Assembly: GCF_008973825.1 (NCBI RefSeq) | Contig: NZ_WCHR01000021.1 | Span: 1 to 64,000 of the forward strand | Length of the DNA stretch: 64,000 bases | DNA from: Gemmobacter serpentinus | Lineage (GTDB): Bacteria > Pseudomonadota > Alphaproteobacteria > Rhodobacterales > Rhodobacteraceae | Reading direction: 5' to 3' | Part shown: in pieces, positions 41,510-50,835 of the stretch | Layout: each line of letters begins with the position of its first letter | Numbering within the stretch: position 1 is the stretch's first letter | Notes under the pieces: generated by a model | What the model saw: the letters and a program-made list of their open reading frames with translations, nothing else | Databases searched by the model: none | What the model was told of the DNA's origin: nothing | Translations under genes and position numbers: made by a program

Positions 41510-42412
41510 TATTTTGAATTGCGTCACCTGCGCACTATCCGCGCGATCCACGAACATGGTGGCCTTGCCCGGGCGGCAGAGATGATGAACATGACGCAAA
41601 GCGCGCTCAGCCATCAGGTCAAGGGGTTGGAGGATCAGGCCGGGGTGGAACTGTTCGTGCGGCGGTCCAAGCCGATGCGGCTTTCCGCCGCCGGACAGCG
41701 TATGCTGCGGGTGGCCGAACGGGTGCTGCCCGAGGTCGAGGGGCTGGAAGAAGAGTTTCGCGCCCTGCTTTCGGGCAAGACCGGGCGGCTGCATCTGACG
41801 CTGGAATGCCATGCCTGTTTCGACTGGTTGTTCCCGGTGCTGGAGCAGTTCCGCAAGGTCTGGCCAGATATTGACGTCGATATCCGTGCGGGGCTCGCCT
41901 TCGATGCCCTGCCCGCGCTCGACCGCGAGGAGGTCGATCTGGTGATCTCGTCCAACCCGGTGGAGATGCCGGGGATCCTGTTCAATCCGCTCTTTGACTA
42001 TCACCCGACCCTGGTGGCCTCGGCCCAGAACCCGCTTGCGGAGAAAGCCTATATCACCGCCGAGGATTTTCGCGACCAGACCCTGATCACCTATCCGGTC
42101 GGGCGCGAGCGGCTGGATATCTTTACCGAACTGCTGACACCCGCACGGGTAGAGCCGCGCCAGCACCGGCAGGCAGACCTGACCGCCGTGATCTTCATGC
42201 TGGTGGGGTCCAATCGCGGGGTTTCAGTGCTGCCCGACTGGGTGATGCGCGAGATTCGCGGCAAGCCCGATTATGTTACCCGCCCGCTTGGGCCCCAGAC
42301 CGTGACCAAACGGATGTATGCCGCAACCCGCAATGCGGACGCGACCCAGCCCTTCATGGCGCATTTCCTGCGCCTGATGCGGTCCGAGGCAGTCAAATTG
42401 CAACGCGATTGA
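41507..42412 (+). CDS. metR: MetR-type LysR-family regulator
   Basis: The 301-residue protein has the LysR winged helix (FELRHLRTIRAIHEHGGLAR; MTQSALSHQVKGLEDQAG) and an effector domain starting LHLTLECHACFDWLFPVLEQ, typical of MetR. MetR activates methionine genes with homocysteine as co-inducer. It is divergent from metF, as in other Rhodobacterales. Confidence 0.92.
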   Translation: MYFELRHLRTIRAIHEHGGLARAAEMMNMTQSALSHQVKGLEDQAGVELFVRRSKPMRLSAAGQRMLRVAERVLPEVEGLEEEFRALLSGKTGRLHLTLECHACFDWLFPVLEQFRKVWPDIDVDIRAGLAFDALPALDREEVDLVISSNPVEMPGILFNPLFDYHPTLVASAQNPLAEKAYITAEDFRDQTLITYPVGRERLDIFTELLTPARVEPRQHRQADLTAVIFMLVGSNRGVSVLPDWVMREIRGKPDYVTRPLGPQTVTKRMYAATRNADATQPFMAHFLRLMRSEAVKLQRD

Positions 42413-42487
42413 GGCCTGTTCCCTGCGGAACAGCGATACAGATGCAACCCTGACATGATAGGATCATCGCAACCAGGGGAGACCATC

Positions 42488-43429
42488 ATGGGCCGCACGA
42501 TCCGCTTCAACGATGCCGCAAACAGATTCACCCAAGGCGGGTCTGTGCAGAACACCGAAGTAACCTTGTTCATGAAGGGCGGCAAGGACATCGTGATCCT
42601 GAACCGCACCGATGATTTCGGCGGAAACAACCGCGTTGACGCGGGCGCGGGCAATGATGCTGTCCACAATCTGAAGGAACAGGGCAATATCATCCTGCTG
42701 GGCAAGGGCAATGACACCTATGCCGGCGAAGGCTTCGGCAGCTTTTCGACCGACCGGGGCGATACGGTGCGCGGCGGCGACGGCAATGACACGATCGCCG
42801 TCTCGACCTTCAAAAGCACCTATACCGGCGACAAGGGCAATGATCTGTTCATCTCGGTCGGCTGGCAGAACACGTTCATCGGCGGCAATGGCAGCGATAC
42901 GATCAGCTATGAAGCCCGCGACCATGACACTTCGCTGCGCGGCAGCGGCCTGACCATCGATCTGCAGGCGGGCAAGGTGCAGACCGGGGCAAACCGGGTG
43001 GAATTCGTGCGCCAGATCGAGAATGTGATCGGCACCATCGGCAATGACGCGATCTTTGGCCAGAGCGGTGCCAACCGCCTGACCGGCGGCGAAGGCTTTG
43101 ACCAGTTGACCGGCCGGGGCGGAGCAGACACCTTCGTCTGGCGCAGCCATACCGAGGCGCGCGTGGCCTCGAACAACATCGATATCGTGATGGATTTCAA
43201 CCGCGCCCAGGGCGACAAGATCGACCTGCGCGGCATCGATGCCGACCCCACGCGCGCCGGCGATCAGGCCTTCACCTTCATTGGCGACAAGGCCTTCACG
43301 GGGGCCAAGGGTCAGCTGCGCTTCTCGGACGAGATCCTGGAGGGGGACCGCAATGGCGATGGGGTGATGGATTTCCGCATCGGCCTTTTGGGCATCGACA
43401 GCATGGTCGCGCGTGACATCCTGCTTTGA
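42488..43429 (+). CDS. RTX/hemolysin-type calcium-binding protein (first copy)
   Basis: The 313-residue acidic protein has scattered GGxGxD-type nonapeptides (AGAGNDAV, RGGDGNDTI, TGDKGNDLF, IGGNGSDTI, TGGEGFDQL) and a serralysin-like C-terminal block (GRGGADTFVWRS, NIDIVMDFNRAQGDKIDLRG). No catalytic zinc motif is present, so it is not a protease. It lacks a Sec signal, as expected for type I secretion, but no type I ATPase/adaptor is encoded nearby. GGGGAG precedes the ATG. The function of the secreted protein is unknown. Confidence 0.85.
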   Translation: MGRTIRFNDAANRFTQGGSVQNTEVTLFMKGGKDIVILNRTDDFGGNNRVDAGAGNDAVHNLKEQGNIILLGKGNDTYAGEGFGSFSTDRGDTVRGGDGNDTIAVSTFKSTYTGDKGNDLFISVGWQNTFIGGNGSDTISYEARDHDTSLRGSGLTIDLQAGKVQTGANRVEFVRQIENVIGTIGNDAIFGQSGANRLTGGEGFDQLTGRGGADTFVWRSHTEARVASNNIDIVMDFNRAQGDKIDLRGIDADPTRAGDQAFTFIGDKAFTGAKGQLRFSDEILEGDRNGDGVMDFRIGLLGIDSMVARDILL

Positions 43430-43531
43430 CGGCGTTCTGTCGGGCGGTGCCCCTTCACAAGCGCCGCTGCATCGTCTAGAAGCCCCGGTCTGAACAGCCG
43501 ACAGCACCAGAGACCGGGACGGGGAACGCCA

Positions 43532-44317
43532 ATGCAGGGCAGCGCCAATCTGAACGTGATGATCAAGGCGGCCCGCAAGGCCGGGCGCAGCCTCGTGAAA
43601 GACTTCCGCGAGGTGGAAAACCTGCAGGTCTCGACCAAGGGGCCGGGCGACTTTGTCTCCAAGGCCGATCGCGAGGCCGAACGCATCGTGAAGGAAGAAC
43701 TGCTGGGGGCCCGCCCGACCTATGGCTTTCTTGGCGAAGAGGGTGGCGAGGTGGCCGGTGCCGACCCGACCCGGCGCTGGATCGTCGACCCGCTGGATGG
43801 CACCACCAACTTCCTGCACGGCATCCCGCATTGGGCGGTTTCCATCGCGCTGGAGCACAAGGGCGAGATCGTCGCAGGCGTGATCTTTGACGCCGCCAAG
43901 GACGAGCTGTTCTGGGCCGAAAAGGGCAATGGTGCCTGGATGAATGACAAGCGCCTGCGCGTGTCGGGCCGCCGCCATATGCATGAGGCGCTGTTTGCGA
44001 CCGGCATCCCCTTCGGCGTGAAGCCGGGCCTGCCGACCTCATTGCAGGATCTGGCGCGATTGATGCCGGGCACCGCCGGGATGCGCCGCTTTGGTGCGGC
44101 CGCGCTCGATCTCGCCTGGGTCGCGGCCGGACGTTATGACGGCTATTGGGAGCTGAACGTGAAGCCCTGGGACGTGGCGGCGGGCGTTCTGCTGGTGAAA
44201 GAGGCCGGTGGCCTGGTCGGCCCGGTGCGCGAGCATCACCATATCGTCAATGACGGCTCGGTCATCTGCGCCAATGAGCCGCTGTTCGAACAACTCTGCA
44301 AGATCATCCGGGGCTGA
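43532..44317 (+). CDS. suhB: Inositol-1-monophosphatase family protein
   Basis: The 261-residue enzyme has FLGEEGGE (metal ligands Glu69-70), WIVDPLDGTTNFLHG (Asp86, Asp89) and the C-terminal ELNVKPWDVAAGVLLVKEAG. These are the Mg2+-dependent phosphatase motifs. It hydrolyses inositol monophosphates and, as E. coli SuhB does, may also assist rRNA transcription antitermination. A palindrome follows at 44346-44368. Confidence 0.92.
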   Translation: MQGSANLNVMIKAARKAGRSLVKDFREVENLQVSTKGPGDFVSKADREAERIVKEELLGARPTYGFLGEEGGEVAGADPTRRWIVDPLDGTTNFLHGIPHWAVSIALEHKGEIVAGVIFDAAKDELFWAEKGNGAWMNDKRLRVSGRRHMHEALFATGIPFGVKPGLPTSLQDLARLMPGTAGMRRFGAAALDLAWVAAGRYDGYWELNVKPWDVAAGVLLVKEAGGLVGPVREHHHIVNDGSVICANEPLFEQLCKIIRG

Positions 44318-44345
44318 GGCCGCCAATGCGCGCATCTTGGGGGCC

Positions 44346-44368
44346 GCAAATATTCGACGAATATTTGC
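44346..44368. terminator. Bidirectional palindromic terminator between suhB and the rhomboid gene
   Basis: GCAAATATTC-GAC-GAATATTTGC is a 10-bp stem with a 3-base loop between two converging genes. It is AT-rich compared with its surroundings and belongs to the TTCGNCGAA-centred hairpins also seen at 16931 and 30214. Confidence 0.6.
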
Positions 44369-44411
44369 CCCCTGCCCGCAATGCCGTCCTACCTATATTG
44401 CCGCCCTGCCC

Positions 44412-45149
44412 TTAACGATTGCGCCCGATCACCGGGATCGAGCTTCGCTGGTATGTGACTGGCGGATGCGCCGGATGGCCGTCGCTTTGCTGCCAGAACT
44501 GCCGCCCGCCGCGCCGCCACCAGAAGGGCAGCGCCAACACAAGCCCGGCGACAAAACCCCCGGCATGGGCCCAATAGGCGACACCGCCCAGTTCCACCGG
44601 GCCGACCATCCCGATCAGCTGCGAGGCGAACCAGAAGCCCAGCACACCCCAGGCCGGAATCGGCAGGATGCGGAAGAAGATCAGAAAAAAGAACAGCACA
44701 TCGACCTTGGCGCGCGGATAAAGCAGCAGATAGCCGCCCATCACCCCCGCAATCGCGCCAGATGCCCCCACCATGGGGATGCCTGATCCCGGCTCGAACG
44801 CGACCTGCGCCATGGCAGCGGCCACGCCCGCCAGCAGGTAGAAGACCAGAAAGCCCATATGGCCGAACTGGTCCTCCAGATTGTCGCCGAAGATCCACAG
44901 GAACAGCATATTGCCGAAGATATGCGCCCAGCCTGCGTGCAGGAACATGGAGCTGAACACCCGGCTGATATCGCCTTCCTGCAAAAGTCGCGCCGGCACC
45001 ACCCCCCAGTCATACAGGATCAGGTCGCGGCCATAATCGCTGTCGGGCAGGAACCAGGTGGCCAGAAACACCGCCACATTCAGCAGCACAAGCAGCCGGG
45101 TGACATGCGGGATACGCCCCGAAGGGTTATGGTCGCGGATTGGAAACAT
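44412..45149 (-). CDS. Rhomboid-family intramembrane serine protease
   Basis: The 245-residue membrane protein has six to seven helices. Ser130 in PMVGASGAIAGVMGGY and His195 in AYWAHAGGFVAGL form the expected catalytic pair, and SSMFLHAGWAHIFGNMLFLW is the rhomboid helix-2 signature. It cleaves membrane proteins within the bilayer; substrates are unknown. The start at 45149 is chosen because homology begins there. Confidence 0.92.
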   Translation of the reverse strand: MFPIRDHNPSGRIPHVTRLLVLLNVAVFLATWFLPDSDYGRDLILYDWGVVPARLLQEGDISRVFSSMFLHAGWAHIFGNMLFLWIFGDNLEDQFGHMGFLVFYLLAGVAAAMAQVAFEPGSGIPMVGASGAIAGVMGGYLLLYPRAKVDVLFFFLIFFRILPIPAWGVLGFWFASQLIGMVGPVELGGVAYWAHAGGFVAGLVLALPFWWRRGGRQFWQQSDGHPAHPPVTYQRSSIPVIGRNR

Positions 45150-45198
45150 GGGTGCAGGCTTGATGATCGCGACGCCCGCGTCAAGCGGTCGCGAAAGG

Positions 45199-45270
45199 CG
45201 GGGGGCTGTCTGCCCCCCGACGGTGCCTGCGGCCCCTGCCCCCCGAGGATATTTGGAAACAGATGAAAGG
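45199..45270 (+). repeat. Dispersed element, copy 6
   Basis: CGGGGGGC-TGTC-TGCCCCCCG (45199-45219) is followed by CTGCCCCCCGAGGATATTTG and GAAACAGATGAAAG. The hairpin and the second block both match copy 2 closely. It occupies the 5' side of the rhomboid gene. The stretch 45150-45449 holds no gene. Confidence 0.75.
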
Positions 45271-45403
45271 CGGGACGGGCTTGCGCCACTCAACGCGCCA
45301 CAGGCATGGCAGACCCCGACCCCAGGTCTTCTTTTCCCATGAATCCTCGGGTCGGGCGCAGGCCTTCCGCCTGCGCTCTGGTCAATTGGGCGCGCGCCCA
45401 ACA

Positions 45404-45419
45404 GGGGGCGCAAGCCCCC
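45404..45419 (-). terminator. Hairpin after putA
   Basis: GGGGGC-GCAA-GCCCCC lies 31 bases past the putA stop, next to a palindrome TTGGGCGCGCGCCCAA (45387-45402). Neither is followed by a clear U-run, so termination strength is uncertain. Confidence 0.5.
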
Positions 45420-45449
45420 CCTGCCGGATCCATCGCAACAGGGTCCGTG

Positions 45450-48400
45450 TCAGACTTCGGACACCTGCGCCAGCAGTTGGGCATTGCCGCCCGATGCGGT
45501 GGTGTCGATGCAGACATGGCGTTCCAGCACGACATGACCCTTGTCGGGCAGGCCTGCGATCAAAGGCAGGATCTGGCCTTCGCGTTGCGCCAGAGCGCGG
45601 GCATAGGCACGGGCCTCATCGCCCCAGCAGATCGCGCCGGAAAAGCCCTTGAGCCGGGTCAGCGCCTGAGGATCCAGCCCCGCCGCCTCGACCGCCACGC
45701 CGCCAAGCGCGCGCACCGCATCGCCCTGCGCCTGCGCCGAGGCACGGTCGGGACCAAGGCAGATCAGCGGATCCCGCGCGAAGAAGGACAGCCGGTTGCT
45801 TTCGCCGGTCGGGCCGGGCAGATCCAGCGCCGCCAGCGCGCCGGGCGCGGGGGCTGCGGCATCGAGGGCAGATTGCACCCCTGCCTCGGTCGCGCGGCCT
45901 TCGGCGCTGCCGGGCACCGGCGCGGTTTCGTTGGTGAAACGGGTCAGATATTCCGGCCCGCCCGCCTTCGGGCCGGTGCCCGAAAGCCCTTCACCGCCAA
46001 AGGGTTGGCTGCCCACCACCGCCCCGATCTGGTTGCGGTTCACATAGGTATTGCCGACGCGGATCGTATCGACCACGCGCTGCACCCGGTCATCGATGCG
46101 GGTATGCAACCCGAAAGTCAGACCATAGCCGGTTGCATTGATATCCGCGATCACCCGATCGATCCCCGTCGCCTTGAAGGTCGCGACATGCAGGACCGGG
46201 CCGAAGATCTCGCGCCCCATCTCGGCAATGCCCGCGACGCGGATCACGGTCGGGGCGATGAACGTGCCTTGATCCGGGGCCGCCATTTCCGCGATCAACC
46301 GCCCCTCGGCACGGGCCTGCGCGATATGGGCGGCGATGCCTTCCTGTGCCTCGGCATCGATCACCGGGCCGACATCGGTCTCAAGGCTCCAGGGTTCGCC
46401 CAGACGCAGCTCGGCCATGGCACCTTGCAGCATGTCCAGGACATGCGGCGCGATGTCTTCCTGCAGATAGAGGCAACGCAGCGCCGAACAGCGTTGCCCG
46501 GCCGACTGGAAGCTGGAGGCGATGATGTCGCGCACCGCCTGTTCAGGCAACGCGGTGCTGTCGACCAGCATTGCATTCAGCCCGCCGGTCTCGGCGATCA
46601 GCGGCGCCGCCGGGTTCAAGTTTTCGGCCATGGCGCGGCGGATCTTCAGCGCGGTCTCGGTGGAGCCGGTAAAGGCCACGCCATCGACGCGGGCATCCGA
46701 GGTGAGCATCGCACCGACCGCCCCGTCACCAGGCAGAAGTTGCAGCACCGTCGCAGGAACCCCTGCTTGCAGCAGCAGATCGACGGCAAGGCCCGCGATC
46801 AGCGGGGTTTGCTCGGCCGGTTTCGCCAGCACGGCATTGCCTGCGGCAAGCGCCGCCGCAATCTGCCCCGAGAAGATCGCGAGCGGGAAGTTCCACGGGC
46901 TGATGCAGACGAAACGCCCGCGCGCCGGAGCGGTCAGCATGGCCGCACCATCGGCGTAATAGCGCAGGAAATCGACCGCCTCGCGCAGTTCGGCCACGGC
47001 ATCGGCCAGCGTCTTTCCCGCCTCGCGCGCCAAAAGCGCGAAGATCTGGCCGAAGTTTTCTTCATAGAGATCGGCGGCGCGGCGCAGAACCTCGGCGCGC
47101 TGCGCGGGCGCGGCATCCCATGCGGCGGCGGCGGCCAGTGCGGTTTCCACATCGGGGCCTGCGGCCGGAATGACATTGCCGACCCGCGCGCCGGTGGCGG
47201 GGTTCAGCACGTCCAGACGCTGGCCACCGGCCACCGCGCCGGCGATGCGCGGGCGGGCGTCAAAGATGGTGTCCGCGAATGGCGCGCGCGCGGCCTCGAT
47301 CACCGCGAGGTCTGCGGTATCGGTCAGATCGAACCCTTTGGAGTTCACCCGGGCACCGAACAGCGCCCGCGCCGGGCGGATCGCCGGACTTTCCACCGGA
47401 TCCACGCTTTCCATGAAGGTCACCGGGCAAGCCGCGACCTGTTCGGGCGTCACATCCTCGTTGACGATCTGGTTCACAAAGCTGCTATTCGCGCCGTTTT
47501 CCAGCAGGCGGCGCACCAGATAGGCCAGCAGGTCGCGATGCGCGCCAACCGGCGCATAGATGCGGCAGCGCGCCTTGCGGTCGGTCAGCACGATATCATG
47601 CAGACGCTCACCCATGCCATGCAGGCGCTGGAACTCGAACTGATCGAACCGCACGCCTTCGACCTCGGCCATGTCCAGCACGGCGGCAACGGTATGGGCA
47701 TTATGGCCCGCGAATTGCGGATAGATCCGGTCGGTCATGCGCAGCAATTTGCGCGCATTGGCGATATAGCTGACATCGGTTGCCTGCTTGCGGGTGAAGA
47801 CCGGGAAGCCGTCCAGCCCCATCACCTGCGCGCGCTTCACCTCGGCATCCCAATAGGCACCCTTGACCAGACGCACCATGATGCGGCGATCCAGTTTGGT
47901 GGCAAGCGCATAGAGCCAGTCCAGCACCGGCCCTGCGCGACGGCCATAGGCCTGCACCACGATGCCGAAACCATCCCAGCCAGCCAGGCTTTCATCAGCC
48001 AGAACCGCCTCGATCACTTCCATCGACAATTGCAGGCGGTCGGCCTCTTCGGCGTCGATGTTGAAGCCAAGCCCTGCGGCCTTGGCCAGCCCCGCCAACG
48101 CCCGCACGCGCGGCACCAGTTCGGTCATGACGCGGGCGCGTTTGGCCACCTCATAGCGCGGATGCAGCGCCGACAGCTTGATCGAGATGCCGGGATTGAT
48201 GCCGATATCGCGGGTCTTGGCGGCGGTCGCAATCGCGGTGATCGCCTTGGAATAGGACAGGTGATAGCGCCGGGCATCGGCCTCGGTGCGGGCGGCCTCG
48301 CCCAGCATGTCATAGCTGTAGGTATAGCCCTTGGCTTCCAGCTCCTGCGCGCGCTTCATCGCGGCCTCGATGGTCTCGCCCAAGACGAACTGGCGGCCCA

Positions 48401-48890
48401 TTTCCTTCATCGCGCGGCCCACGGCGGTGCGGATCACCGGCTCGCCCAGACGTTTGATGGCGGCGCGCAGATGGCCGACCACACCCGGCTCGCGCTCTTC
48501 CAGCACCTTGCCGGTCAGCATGAGCGCCCAGGTCGAGGCATTCACAAGGCTTGATGCCGAATGGCCCAGATGGCGGCCCCAATTGGACGGCGCGATCTTG
48601 TCCTCGATCAGCGCATCCATCGTCTCGGCATCCGGCACGCGCAGCAGCGCCTCGGCCAGACACATCAGCGCGATGCCCTCATCGGTGGACAGGCCATATT
48701 CGGCCAGAAAGACCTCCATCAGCCCCGGCTTGGTCGAGGCGCGGATGCGGCGCACCAGATCGGCACCGCTGGCGCTGATCCGGGCGCGCGCGGCTCCGTC
48801 CAGCCCCGTTTCCGCGATCAGGTCGCGCACCAGCGCCGCCTCATCCCGCAGGCTTCCCGTCTCGATCACCGACCAGCTGTTGTCCATCAT
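45450..48890 (-). CDS. putA: Bifunctional proline dehydrogenase / P5C dehydrogenase
   Basis: The 1146-residue protein has the PutA alpha-helical and FAD barrel proline dehydrogenase domain (SIKLSALHPRYEVAKRARVM; VRLVKGAYWDAEVKRAQVMG), a P5C dehydrogenase domain with catalytic Cys in FQSAGQRCSALRCLYLQED and GLNPATGARVGNV-type ALDH segments, and an extra C-terminal domain. It oxidises proline to glutamate. The N-terminal DNA-binding RHH domain of E. coli PutA is absent, so regulation falls to the divergent Lrp-type PutR. Confidence 0.95.
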   Translation of the reverse strand: MMDNSWSVIETGSLRDEAALVRDLIAETGLDGAARARISASGADLVRRIRASTKPGLMEVFLAEYGLSTDEGIALMCLAEALLRVPDAETMDALIEDKIAPSNWGRHLGHSASSLVNASTWALMLTGKVLEEREPGVVGHLRAAIKRLGEPVIRTAVGRAMKEMGRQFVLGETIEAAMKRAQELEAKGYTYSYDMLGEAARTEADARRYHLSYSKAITAIATAAKTRDIGINPGISIKLSALHPRYEVAKRARVMTELVPRVRALAGLAKAAGLGFNIDAEEADRLQLSMEVIEAVLADESLAGWDGFGIVVQAYGRRAGPVLDWLYALATKLDRRIMVRLVKGAYWDAEVKRAQVMGLDGFPVFTRKQATDVSYIANARKLLRMTDRIYPQFAGHNAHTVAAVLDMAEVEGVRFDQFEFQRLHGMGERLHDIVLTDRKARCRIYAPVGAHRDLLAYLVRRLLENGANSSFVNQIVNEDVTPEQVAACPVTFMESVDPVESPAIRPARALFGARVNSKGFDLTDTADLAVIEAARAPFADTIFDARPRIAGAVAGGQRLDVLNPATGARVGNVIPAAGPDVETALAAAAAWDAAPAQRAEVLRRAADLYEENFGQIFALLAREAGKTLADAVAELREAVDFLRYYADGAAMLTAPARGRFVCISPWNFPLAIFSGQIAAALAAGNAVLAKPAEQTPLIAGLAVDLLLQAGVPATVLQLLPGDGAVGAMLTSDARVDGVAFTGSTETALKIRRAMAENLNPAAPLIAETGGLNAMLVDSTALPEQAVRDIIASSFQSAGQRCSALRCLYLQEDIAPHVLDMLQGAMAELRLGEPWSLETDVGPVIDAEAQEGIAAHIAQARAEGRLIAEMAAPDQGTFIAPTVIRVAGIAEMGREIFGPVLHVATFKATGIDRVIADINATGYGLTFGLHTRIDDRVQRVVDTIRVGNTYVNRNQIGAVVGSQPFGGEGLSGTGPKAGGPEYLTRFTNETAPVPGSAEGRATEAGVQSALDAAAPAPGALAALDLPGPTGESNRLSFFARDPLICLGPDRASAQAQGDAVRALGGVAVEAAGLDPQALTRLKGFSGAICWGDEARAYARALAQREGQILPLIAGLPDKGHVVLERHVCIDTTASGGNAQLLAQVSEV

Positions 48891-49019
48891 CTCAATCCCG
48901 CCGCAAGCGCCTTGATTGGCGCGATTGCATTTGCGCCAGAATAGCGCGAAGTTTGCAGGCGATTTTCCCGATGATGGGCAGCATGTCGGGCGAATCGACC
49001 ATTAATCAGGGGATATGAC

Positions 49020-49481
49020 ATGCCATCCGCCCGCCCCGCGCTGGACTCCTATGATGAAGCGATTCTGCGCATCCTTGCCGCCGATGGACGGATCGCCGCG
49101 ACCGAACTTGCCCGCCGCATCGGGCTGTCGAAAAGCCCGACACAGGCGCGGCTGAAACGGCTGGAAGAAACCGGGGTGATTGCCGGCTATCGCGCCATGC
49201 TGGATCCGATCGCCATGGGCCTTGCGCATGTGGCTTTTGTCGAGGTGCGGCTGTCGGATACCCGCGAGGCGGCGCTTCAGGCCTTCAACCGTGCGGTGCG
49301 CGCCATCCCCGAGGTGGAGCAATGCCATATGATTGCCAGCCGCTTTGATTATCTTCTGAAGGTGCGCACCGCCGATATTGCCGATTATCGCCGGGTGCTG
49401 GCCGAAAGGATCAGCGCCCTGCCCCATGTCGCCGCCACCTCCACCTATGTGGCGATGGAGGCGGTAAAAGAGCTGGTCTGA
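49020..49481 (+). CDS. putR: Lrp/AsnC-family regulator of putA
   Basis: The 153-residue protein has an N-terminal AsnC helix-turn-helix (RIAATELARRIGLSKSPTQA) and a C-terminal RAM ligand domain (GLAHVAFVEVRLSDTREAAL; ASRFDYLLKVRTADIADYRR). Divergent orientation to putA with a 129-base gap is the standard putR-putA arrangement; PutR activates putA in response to proline. AGGGGA precedes the ATG. Confidence 0.92.
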   Translation: MPSARPALDSYDEAILRILAADGRIAATELARRIGLSKSPTQARLKRLEETGVIAGYRAMLDPIAMGLAHVAFVEVRLSDTREAALQAFNRAVRAIPEVEQCHMIASRFDYLLKVRTADIADYRRVLAERISALPHVAATSTYVAMEAVKELV

Positions 49482-49710
49482 CCGCCGCGATCAGACCGAT
49501 GCGGAACAGGTTGGAGGCGGAAGAATCCGAACCCGAGCCGACATGCCCCGCGACGCCCGAACCTGCGCAAACCCAATCTGAGACGGCCGAAGCCAAGATG
49601 ACGCGCAACAGGCCGGGGCCAACCCCGTATGATCGGACCCTATGCGAATCTCCGATTGAGGCGTAGCCTTTTCAACATTTGGTTCATCGGTTTTTGTCTT
49701 GGAGCGTAAG

Positions 49711-50754
49711 ATGCCAGCCCCTGCTGCCTCTGTAAAAATTATGACCCCGGCAAACATGCTGGGTTTCGGCCTCGCCGCGCTGCCGGCTGCGACCACGGAT
49801 GTTCTGGTCACCACGGATATCGCGATCCCGATTGCGGGCGTCACCTATGACAGCAGCGTCGCCTATACGCTGGGGGGCCGCACGACCACCTTCTATGGCA
49901 TAGGGCTGGAGGTCATGACGGCCTCAACCGGCGGCCCACTGCATTTCACGCTTTCGGGTGGGGAACTGGGCGCAGTCCGGATCACCGACAGCACGGGCGG
50001 TGTGATGCAGACCAGCATCACCGGGCTTGTCCTGGATGTGGCCTCCACCTTGTTTGACCGCTTCAACGGACCCGAGATCGCCTTCATGCAGGCCCTTCTG
50101 GGTGGGGCCGATAGTGTCACCGGCAGCGCAGGCGATGACAGCTTGCGCGGCTTCGGCGGCGCGGATCTCGTGCTGGGCCGGGGCGGGAACGATGCGATCT
50201 ATGGCGGGAACGGTAATGACAATCTCCGTGGCGGCGGCGGAGACGATACCCTGCGCGGGGATGCAGGGAATGACCGCCTCACCGGAGATGCGGGCAATGA
50301 CCAGTTGATCGGCGGCCAGGGCAATGACCGCCTGAACGGCAAAGAGGGCAACGACCGCCTTCTGGGCGGCTTTGGCAATGACTGGCTCAGTGGCGAGGCT
50401 GGCAATGACATGCTGCGCGGCGATGACGGCCGCGACACGGTGATGGGGGGACTTGGCCGCGACACCATCATTGGCGGCACACAGGATGACCGGCTGACAG
50501 GCGGGGCTGGGGCCGATACCTTTGTGCTGCGAGTGGGCCACGGCAATGACACGATCACCGACTTTGTCAGCGGTGTCGACAAGGTGCAGATCCAGCTTGG
50601 GGACAGCGATCCCAGCGATGTCGCGATCCGCTTTCGCTATGCCAAGGGGGATTGTGAGGTCAGCCTGCTTGGCATGACGCTGACCCTGCTGGATGTGGCC
50701 CCCAACTCGTTGAATTTTGACAAGGGCGGCGATTTTCTGCTGGTGCAGATCTGA
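49711..50754 (+). CDS. RTX/hemolysin-type calcium-binding protein (second copy)
   Basis: The 347-residue protein has an N-terminal beta-rich region (residues 1-135) and about a dozen consecutive GGxGNDxLx repeats from roughly 137 to 270 (GGNGNDNLR, GDAGNDRLT, GGQGNDRLN, GGFGNDWLS), then GGAGADTFVLRVGHGNDTIT and a short tail ending LLVQI. This repeat block folds as a Ca2+-bound beta roll after type I secretion. Its tandem repeats are denser than in the copy at 42488. GGAG and AAG precede the ATG at 49711. No enzyme domain is recognised. Confidence 0.87.
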   Translation: MPAPAASVKIMTPANMLGFGLAALPAATTDVLVTTDIAIPIAGVTYDSSVAYTLGGRTTTFYGIGLEVMTASTGGPLHFTLSGGELGAVRITDSTGGVMQTSITGLVLDVASTLFDRFNGPEIAFMQALLGGADSVTGSAGDDSLRGFGGADLVLGRGGNDAIYGGNGNDNLRGGGGDDTLRGDAGNDRLTGDAGNDQLIGGQGNDRLNGKEGNDRLLGGFGNDWLSGEAGNDMLRGDDGRDTVMGGLGRDTIIGGTQDDRLTGGAGADTFVLRVGHGNDTITDFVSGVDKVQIQLGDSDPSDVAIRFRYAKGDCEVSLLGMTLTLLDVAPNSLNFDKGGDFLLVQI

Positions 50755-50835
50755 TCTCGGCAGATCTGATCGCGGCTGTTCCATTCTCCGGTAAGCGCGA
50801 AAGGACCAATCAGCACCGGCCCTTTTGCAAATGGC

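Noticed and set aside
45306-48554. A plus-strand open frame of more than 1000 codons across putA
   Set aside because: It is antisense to putA, has no domain content and reflects high GC at third codon positions of the real gene. The same applies to long antisense frames over tolC, spuC, betA, betB, choV, gabT, the first RTX gene, ppiD and trpE.
42488-50754. A complete RTX toxin system
   Set aside because: Two RTX proteins are present, but there are no acyltransferase, type I ATPase or adaptor genes, and the tolC gene is 40 kb away in an unrelated operon.
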